NCBI RefSeq assembly: GCF_021917145.1
Contig: NC_061075.1
Coordinates: forward strand, 3,393,038-3,457,037
Length of the DNA: 64,000 bases
Reading direction: 5' to 3'
DNA from: Hypomesus transpacificus
Taxonomy: Eukaryota > Chordata > Actinopteri > Osmeriformes > Osmeridae
Positions within the stretch are counted from its first letter, which is position 1, and each line of letters opens with the position of its first letter. This document shows, one piece after another, positions 57,101 to 64,000 of this stretch. The translations under genes and the position numbers were made by a program. The notes under the pieces are model-generated. The model did no database searches and had not been told where the DNA came from. It was given only the letters and a program-made list of their open reading frames with translations.

Positions 57101-60100
57101 GCAGTATTCACAGTGGGCCCACGTTCTAGCATAAACATTTCCCTCTCTTAACCCCCCCCCCCCCCCCACCCTCCCCTGCTCTATCCTGACAGTTATCATA
57201 GATGCCATGCCAGAAAGAATAGCACAAGACAAATCTTTTGATTTTGGAGGGGGTTTTGAAGTAGGCCCTTGCTCAAAGTTTGGGGGCCCTCAATTCTGTC
57301 CTCACAGAGAAGACCATTGTGTTATTGAAGTCTGTGTGTGTGTGTGACTAACCTGTTCAACTACCTCCCTCCCACACGTTTAACACACAACCCCCTCTTG
57401 GCTGACAGCCAGCAACGTATCACTTGGTGTCCAGAGACTACGAAAAAGCTCATCGCGTCATTGAAGGGGAATTGACTATCCTCTAATTTGAGCAATAGAA
57501 CATCGACCACAATCTCTTATGGCCATCTGCTGAACGTGGACGTTTGACATAATTTCTTGAGAAATAACTGAGAATCACACGAACACTTCATCCTGACAAG
57601 CACAACAGCCACATGCAACTTCCTGTTTTGTATTGTGAAAGGATAGGTCATCGGCCACACTGTAAAAAGTTATTCATTGGTATTATCTAGGCTACAAAAC
57701 ATTTATACGTATAAGTTATTCAGTGAAATTCACTTCACGTTAATTTCTTGTTTTTCAAAGCACATATTAGCACCATTTCATATATTAAATTGCAACTCAT
57801 TCTTTTTAAAATAAAAATATTGTATTCAACAGCTTCGAAAGGGTTGATTAAATTAAGTTCACTAAACTCTATGAATATGGATACCATGCAAGTCATTTAG
57901 CATGTAAAGGGTGGGGTGGGCTTAGTGGAATAGCCTATACATGGAGAACTGTTTGTGGTTGCCTCCAAACAGATGTCTAGTTAGTCTCCAGTAAATCTTC
58001 TCAAGTGTTCCTTCTCCCTTCCCCTTGTCTTAGTCTAGTGATTCTCTAAAGTGGAAGTGAGCTAAACCAGGGAGTTCTCAACCAGTTCTCTCCGGAAGTT
58101 TCTATTCCAATTCAGGGCAGTCCTTCTGTATTCATGTGGTTTCCCCTTGCAAAAAAATAAAAACATGTTCTTTAATGGGCCTATAACCTAGATTCTCTCA
58201 TACCACATAAAATGCACCTCTTTTTAGATCTTCCCTCACACCCAAACAACTGTTAACACAGTATCCAAGTTTTTCTTCATCAATTTGTGCCGGGCACCCT
58301 GTCTTTGGAATCCCGCAACAATGTACGAGGCTAAATGTGTCCAACCTCTTCACGTCCAAACGTTTTCTTGCGACCCGCCAGCTCCCTATAGGTTAAAGGA
58401 AAAGCTCAGCTCGTTAGCGAAGCACTTAGCCCCTCGGCTCCTTCCCTTGCTGAAAGCGGTGTTCGTTAAACGTTGTGGTCTTGCCCGTCAGTCCCATGCC
58501 CCGCCCCCCAGTGTGTGTTGTGTAACAGGAGATCCTGAAGTTGATTTCGTCCTCTTCAGATAGAGCCGTCTGGGCTTTCGGTGGCGAGGCCTCTATGTTG
58601 AGATGGCAGGGGGCAGATACCAGTGTTTTGACCCGGGTGTCTTTTGAATAGATGGCACACCTGCATTTCTGTGTTTTTTAAAACCTTCATCAGTTATTGC
58701 CTTGAGTTATTGTATAGTTTCGGTGGTGGACAGGAGATGGCATTTCTTGATGGCATTGCGTTACGATGGAATGTGATGATTATATGGCAACATTGCAGTG
58801 GCACAAATGCTGTACACCAAAACATGTTAAGTGCGTTATAGTTTTTTGTTTTGTTAAAGTCTGTGTAATATATACAGTAGTTAATAGTTTCACTGACGCT
58901 CATTATATCAGAATGCAAGCAAATTCCATGTCTTTGTCCCTTCCTGTAGCAAATAGTGTTGCTATTCAACAGACGGTTGAACTTTTTAAATTGATGTTGT
59001 CGGCAAGGCAATATGGTAATGTGCGTAACTACCTATTGTGTCTTTAGAGTGCTTTGTTCACCTCACAGTGGGAAGCCTGGCTAGGCAGTCGTGGGCCTTG
59101 TCCTGTGTGTGGATCTCTGTCTGTTTGGCCTTGTATTACCCATCAATAGAGTATTCGGGGGTCCTCTCTAGTGGTATTCACACAACGTCCGAAACAGGAT
59201 TCATCCTGACTTGACCAAAGCAAAGCATTTGGAGTGGAACTGAAAGGACGTGCGCTGGTTATTGCAAAGAGTTTTCCCCTGGCCGCCTTCACTAGCTTGC
59301 GATCTTTAGGCCTCCTCTTTGCCATCATGGCTTCTCAGTGTGGCGTCTCCAACAGTGTGGAGACGTCTTGGGCTGGTGCCTCGAGATTGAGGTCAGCACT
59401 GTCGTTGTATTGCACAAGTTGCTGTTGCTCCTTTGGACAGACTCTCCGGCCCCTTTCCCCCCTCTTAGCAGGCAGCTGGTGTTGTGAAAACAGCTGCAGC
59501 ATATTGCTGTTGCGCAATAATGCACTTCACCCCTGCTACATAGGGGTTAACGGTGAATAATTCCATATGTTGTCCATTTTGTCTGTGCATAGTGAAGACC
59601 GTCAGCTCTACAGCTTGAGTTGGTGCTGAGATGGAACTGACACAATCCAGTTTTATTATTAAATTTAATAATTGTTTTGTTTTGGAATGAGGGCTTTCCC
59701 AACCCTACCTACAGTAGCATACCTTGGATATGGTCCTTTAAGACTGAACTGATAACCTTTCGGTAGCTGACCAAGCTACTGAGAAACTGAGGAGGTTAAT
59801 AAGTGTAGGGGGGGGGAAGGGCAGCAACTAAACTGCTTGATTTGATTTCAGTCGTTTTTGTTCATAGTAATAAGGACAGGAGTGGTTGAGTCCACATGCT
59901 GGTAGCAGAATGCAGTGTCCTTTTATGTGTGTGAAGTCCTGGACTGGCGCCACTACTGCTTCTCTGAAATTATCCTCATTAGTGTGACACACTCGCTCTC
60001 TTTATCTCTCTCTCTCTCTGTTTCTCTCTCTGTGTTTTTTTATTCTCTCTCTCTCTCTCTTTCTGCTCGTTATCCAGACACACACTGGACACACTCCAAG

Positions 60101-61132
60101 GTCAAAGCTGTGAAGCTGCCGCCCAGCTTTCCCCAGACTCGAGCCCTTTCTTGCTACCCCCCCCCCCCCCCCCCCCCCCCCCCCCACATCAGCACTTTTC
60201 CCAACTCCTCCCTCAAGCGTTTTGGGTTACCAGAAAACATGAATGTTCTCATGACTAGACGGTGTGGGATTGGAACCAGCTCCTCTGAGGATTCATGGAC
60301 ACAGGATCATTTGGCCTATAATATGGGAGTTTGTGGCACAGCCTATAACTTACCTTTTGCTTGTGAGAACACTTCGGCACTATACATTACTCCATTGTAC
60401 ATCACAATCATCCCCTGTGAACAAATGAGTGTTGCTGTGCCGATGCCTGGAGTTGTGAAATGGCAAAGAGTCAACAAAGGCTTTTGTGGCCCCTTGATTG
60501 ACAGCTCCACCAGGGCCTCCCTGTGCTCAGCCAGCTCCACATCAACGGAAACCAGTTTCCTAGCTGCCAAAGGGAGAATTGCCTGAGTTCTTGCACTGGG
60601 TCACACCCGGCCACTATTGGGCTTGATGGTAGCCAGCCTCTCCAACCTCTCGCTGGGTTTTGGCACTAGCTTTGCTATCCTCCGTTGAGTGACTTTTGAC
60701 AGTTAGCTTTGGGTTGTGACAGACTGGGTGTGCGCCGGCATTCACAAGGTGCTGTGTTAGGAGCCAGAGGAGTTGAAAGCAGAAGTGGCGCGAGCCTCCG
60801 TTTCCATGCAGGAGAAGCTGTAGAAGCCTGTCTTTCAGTCCCAGGCTGACGGCGTTGACAGCAGCGTGCCAGCGTCTTGTTGAGTTATTCTGTCACAAAG
60901 CAGATGTGGTGGCAGGTCAACGTGGGACACGGAAACAGCTGGTGGGTGGAGGGGGGGATTGGGCAGGGTCTCCTTCTTGTAAGGATGGAGTCTCTTTAAT
61001 CACCAATGCCTTATCAACCCCCCCAACGCACACACACTCATCTATATAAATCTCCCCCAATCTCATTTACACACACACACACACTCAAAAAAACCTGTTC
61101 TCATGTACCCAATGGCTTCACAGTGCACACTT

Positions 61133-61169
<37 letters not shown>

Positions 61170-63944
61170 CCGGGATAAGCCCTTCTTCCCTCCAATGGTG
61201 TCACTACACTGCTGCCCCCCCCCCCCCCCCCACAAGCCCACGAGCCGCCGATCCCTGCTGGAGCCTCATTATCCTGATGAGGAGTAGCGCTTGGACGCGC
61301 GGAGGGACCCCGACGAGCTCTGCCATGGCTGCTTGTGCAGCAAAACACCCACCCATTTTGTCTTCTATTTATTTGTATGTTTTTCTTTTCCACTCAGACA
61401 ATTTTGGCTGAGTCAATCGCCGTAGCAACGCACAACGTCGGTTGTTCTCGCCATTTCATGTCAAGCTCATCAAGATTTCATCCTAGAGGCTTTCGTCGGG
61501 TCTGGTGACTTCCTAGGGACTTCTAAATCCTAGGTTTCCTTGATTTGGACTCCGACACTGCTTCCGAAGCTTTGATGCATGCCGTTATCACCATGACTTA
61601 ATCAGAGTCCAGGCTCAATTGCCCTCCAGAAACAATGGGTGGAGAATCAGCAGGACTTCATGGAGCCTGTCCAAATGAGTCTGAGCTCCAAATGGATAGC
61701 CTTAGTGTACACTGATAAATCCCTGCAGGTGTTGCCCTCGAAGAGGAGTTGCCTGGATGCAAACGATACTGTACTCAGGTTCATCATTCAGTCCACTGCA
61801 CGTAGTTACTCTGTGCACGTGGGATATAGTCAGGATCGGTCAAAGCTTGCTTGTGTGGATTTAGTGATGGTATCACTTCTCCCTCCGGTTCCTATGAATA
61901 AGGGTTACACAAGTGGTCTATCTGCGTCAATAGTCGAGCTCAAGACATGACTGATGTGTTCTAGTCAAAGTCCTGGCTCGCGGTTGTTTGTTCAATTGCA
62001 CCATCATGACAGAATATGCCCTTTTTCAGCCAGAGAGAGGGTTTTTTTTTGGCGCTAAAAGTGTCTCCACAAAGAAAAAGGAGAGAATTCTCCTCCTCCC
62101 TTACACCCATATACGAATTCAGTCACTGCAGATTGCAGACCGACTCTCGACCTGCATCACTGCTCGTGCGCCGCCCTGAAGTGACGTCATCCTCCGCTTC
62201 CTCTCGTGACCTTCTGAGCGGCTGGAAGGGTATTGTTCCCGGGAAGGCCGAGCTGTGCTGCGTCACGTTTTTGGTTCGAGAGAAATGCCAGTTATAGGCC
62301 TTTGGCATTGCCCATTGTGGCATTTCTCAATCTGGCCCCTCGTGCCTGTTTTGGTGTGCATGAACAGGCACGGCATGCTAATCCTCCAATCTCCATATTC
62401 TTCTGTCCTGTCAGATGTAACCCACACATGGCAAACGCTACAGGAAATGCTCATCTCTTTTTTATTTTTAGAACAGCGCTGGTTCCAACACAACAACCGT
62501 TTCAAACGGACCGTCTTCCATTTCCGTCCCCTCTCTCTCCCCCTGTCAGCCCCTCTTCCCTCCCGTGACTGAAGTGTTTTTGTGTCGTCCTCCACAGGGC
62601 CACCATAGAGGAGGTGGAGGGGGATGTCTGCGAGCTGGAGTCCAAACTCGACAAGGTGAGCGGTCTGGTTGCCCCCCGGCGGGGGAAGTCGTGGGGCTAG
62701 TTGACTCGTTTACAGGGACCTTTTTAACTCTGAATTTGACACCCAGCTGCGCCCATAACGTGCCACCCGCACCCTAACACCCTGAGATCCCGGCTCCACC
62801 GATCCCAGGTCACCCCCCCTTCTACAAATCTGTGACTCATTGTTTGGACTTCACAGACCCACCCTCACTCTTGTAGAAGGGGAGGGGGTCATTTCCCCTG
62901 GTGGCTGTGTACCGGAAGGATCCGATCCAGGGTGGGGTGGGGGGGTAGTGGGGCTGAGAGTGTCAGGGCAGGGAGGGTGGGGGGGGTGGAGGGGGTGGAG
63001 GGAGGTAGCAGGCGAGGGGGTAAGGTTCAAGCTTTTCTTAGAAACGGTCTTAGTTGCACATGAGACACAGCACTAGGCCTGCGTTTACTGTGGACCGCTA
63101 CCCACACACAGTCATGTTTAATCTTAAAACAACACTCGCTTTATTGGGGACATTATTAAAACCTCTCTTGAAGCCCGTCTTCCCCCGAGATGGTATGTAA
63201 ACAGAGTGGAGAGGAGAACAGTAAATGACTGGTCGGATAATGCAGTCAAGCTGTTTTGATTGGCCATGACAGATATTGGTCCGATTTAAATAAGCAGACT
63301 AGACAAACATCGAGCCTTCAAGAACAATCTGGCTCATTAAATCAGGGCCCATACCAAGCACACTGCAATATTAACTATGTTTTGCCCCATGCTTTTGAGT
63401 TTAGGCCTTGAAACATTGTGCCCCTCCCCCATCCCTTCCTCCTGGCCCAGGTTCGAGTGTCACCCTCACACAGTCTATAGTGCAGCTCATTCAGAACCCG
63501 CAATGTTTTAGGATGTCTCTTAGCTGGGATTAGACTGTCGAGGCCGCAGAGCTGCCATGGGCCTCAGTCCTGTGTAGGAGTGCATGGAGGAGAGCCAGAT
63601 TTGGTTTGCTGGATTATGTAACCTGAAATTAGGCTATGTTTGCCCCCAATGAGTCACATGAAAAATGTTTGCATTGTTCATCAGCAGTAAACTCATTTTG
63701 GTTTTTGTTGTACTTGCCATTTCCATTGCCTGAGCATGAAATATGGCCCTAAAGGCAACGGCGGTTTCTCTCTGTCTGTTGCTAATCCCTCTCTCCCTCC
63801 GCCTCCGGTTCCTCCCATCTCCAGCTCGTGAAGCTGTGCATCGGGATGATAGACGCCGGCAAAGCCTACAACACGGCCAACAAGCAGTTTGTCAGCGGCA
63901 TCCGCGAGCTGGCCCAGCAGTCCTCCAAAGACGAGGTCGTCGAG
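54092..63944 (+). CDS. acap2: ACAP2 (ArfGAP with coiled coil, ankyrin repeat and PH domains 2), first three exons, partial
   Basis: ACAP2 is an Arf6 GTPase-activating protein with BAR, PH, ArfGAP and ankyrin domains, acting on plasma membrane and endosomes. Only the first 77 codons are in the window: exons 54092-54144, 62598-62655 and 63825-63944, in phase (53+58+120 nt). They read MKITVEFEECLKDSPRFR, then EEVEGDVCELESKLDKLVKL, then GKAYNTANKQFVSGIREL, the first helix of the BAR domain. The start and spacing fit ACAP2 better than ACAP1 or ACAP3. PPP1R2 is also the neighbour in human. The gene continues past the right edge. Confidence 0.92.
60157..60185. repeat. Poly(C) tract, C29
   Basis: Twenty-nine C on the acap2 sense strand, in intron 1. 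Confidence 0.9.
61134..61231. repeat. Poly(C) tracts C33 and C17
   Basis: C33 at 61134-61166 and C17 at 61215-61231, less than 50 bases apart, in acap2 intron 1. Confidence 0.9.
62598..62655 (+). CDS. acap2: acap2 exon 2 (BAR domain)
   Basis: 58 nt encoding ATIEEVEGDVCELESKLDK. Acceptor TCCACAG|GGCC and donor AAG|GTGAGC. It matches the ALEEVEGDVAELE-type segment of ACAP proteins. Confidence 0.94.
62656..63824 (+). other. acap2 intron 2 (about 1.2 kb)
   Basis: G-rich first third (GGGGTGG words at 62.93-63.02 kb), then unique sequence. Nothing else was recognised. Confidence 0.75.
63825..63944 (+). CDS. acap2: acap2 exon 3 (BAR domain)
   Basis: 120 nt (40 codons) encoding LVKLCIGMIDAGKAYNTANK, then QFVSGIRELAQQSSKDEVVE. 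Acceptor ATCTCCAG|CTC and donor GTCGAG|GTAACC. The next exon lies outside the window. Confidence 0.94.
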
Positions 63945-64000
63945 GTAACCGAGAACCGCGCCACGCTCTCTCCCCTGAGCCACCAAGAAAACGGAGCGCG

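Larger units (their letters stand above)
54145..62597 (+). other. acap2 intron 1 (about 8.5 kb)
   Basis: Contains C tracts at 56841-56857 (17), 57152-57167 (16), 60157-60185 (29), 61134-61166 (33) and 61215-61231 (17), CT repeats near 60.0 kb and CA near 61.07 kb. The long frame at 59915-60586 crosses the CT and C repeats and is not a gene. No mobile element with clear ends was seen. Confidence 0.75.

Noticed and set aside
59915..60586. 223-residue open frame on the plus strand
   Set aside because: It crosses a CT repeat and a C29 run, resembles no protein, and lies in acap2 intron 1.

Overview
The window is vertebrate nuclear DNA, almost certainly from a teleost fish. It holds multi-exon genes with GT/AG introns, tRNA-derived SINEs, a Tc1/mariner DNA transposon, hAT elements, many dinucleotide repeats and unusually many long poly(C)/poly(G) runs. 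Four protein-coding genes could be rebuilt exon by exon. There is one 100-base run of N (10277-10376), so two contigs are joined here. I saw no prokaryotic operon, CRISPR array, rRNA gene or functional tRNA gene.

Layout. Positions 1 to about 760 look like the 3' end of a plus-strand neighbour (two AATAAA signals, no coding exon seen). rnf13 fills about 1.17-32.1 kb on the minus strand: nine coding exons (2395-29535), a 3' UTR, and an inferred 5' non-coding exon near 31.9-32.1 kb. Its protein is a PA-TM-RING ubiquitin ligase of the endosome/lysosome membrane. Two of its exons carry opposite one-base indels in this assembly. ankub1 (33819-37659, plus) lies head-to-head with rnf13 and is a complete six-exon gene for a 539-residue protein with two ubiquitin-like modules and ankyrin repeats. 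ppp1r2 (38674-51205, plus) encodes protein phosphatase inhibitor 2 and is complete, with two possible 3' ends. acap2 (from 54092, plus) enters with its first three coding exons, the start of the BAR domain, and runs off the right edge.

The introns hold most of the mobile DNA. There are four copies of one tRNA-derived SINE, an 843-bp inverted-repeat element, and a pair of nested hAT elements with exact 8-bp target duplications. A Tc1-type element with IR/DR ends has its transposase frame broken by one base. There are also GA-rich and CA-rich satellites, and 16 homopolymer C or G tracts of 15 or more bases.

The genes do not form one pathway. rnf13-ankub1 and ppp1r2-acap2 are each neighbours in human (3q25.1 and 3q29), and here the two pairs sit side by side. 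I found no evidence of a previously undescribed system. The most useful leads are the paired rnf13 indels, splice acceptors built on simple repeats in ppp1r2, the tandem ubiquitin-like layout of ankub1, and an unexplained CpG-rich block near 16.1-16.8 kb.
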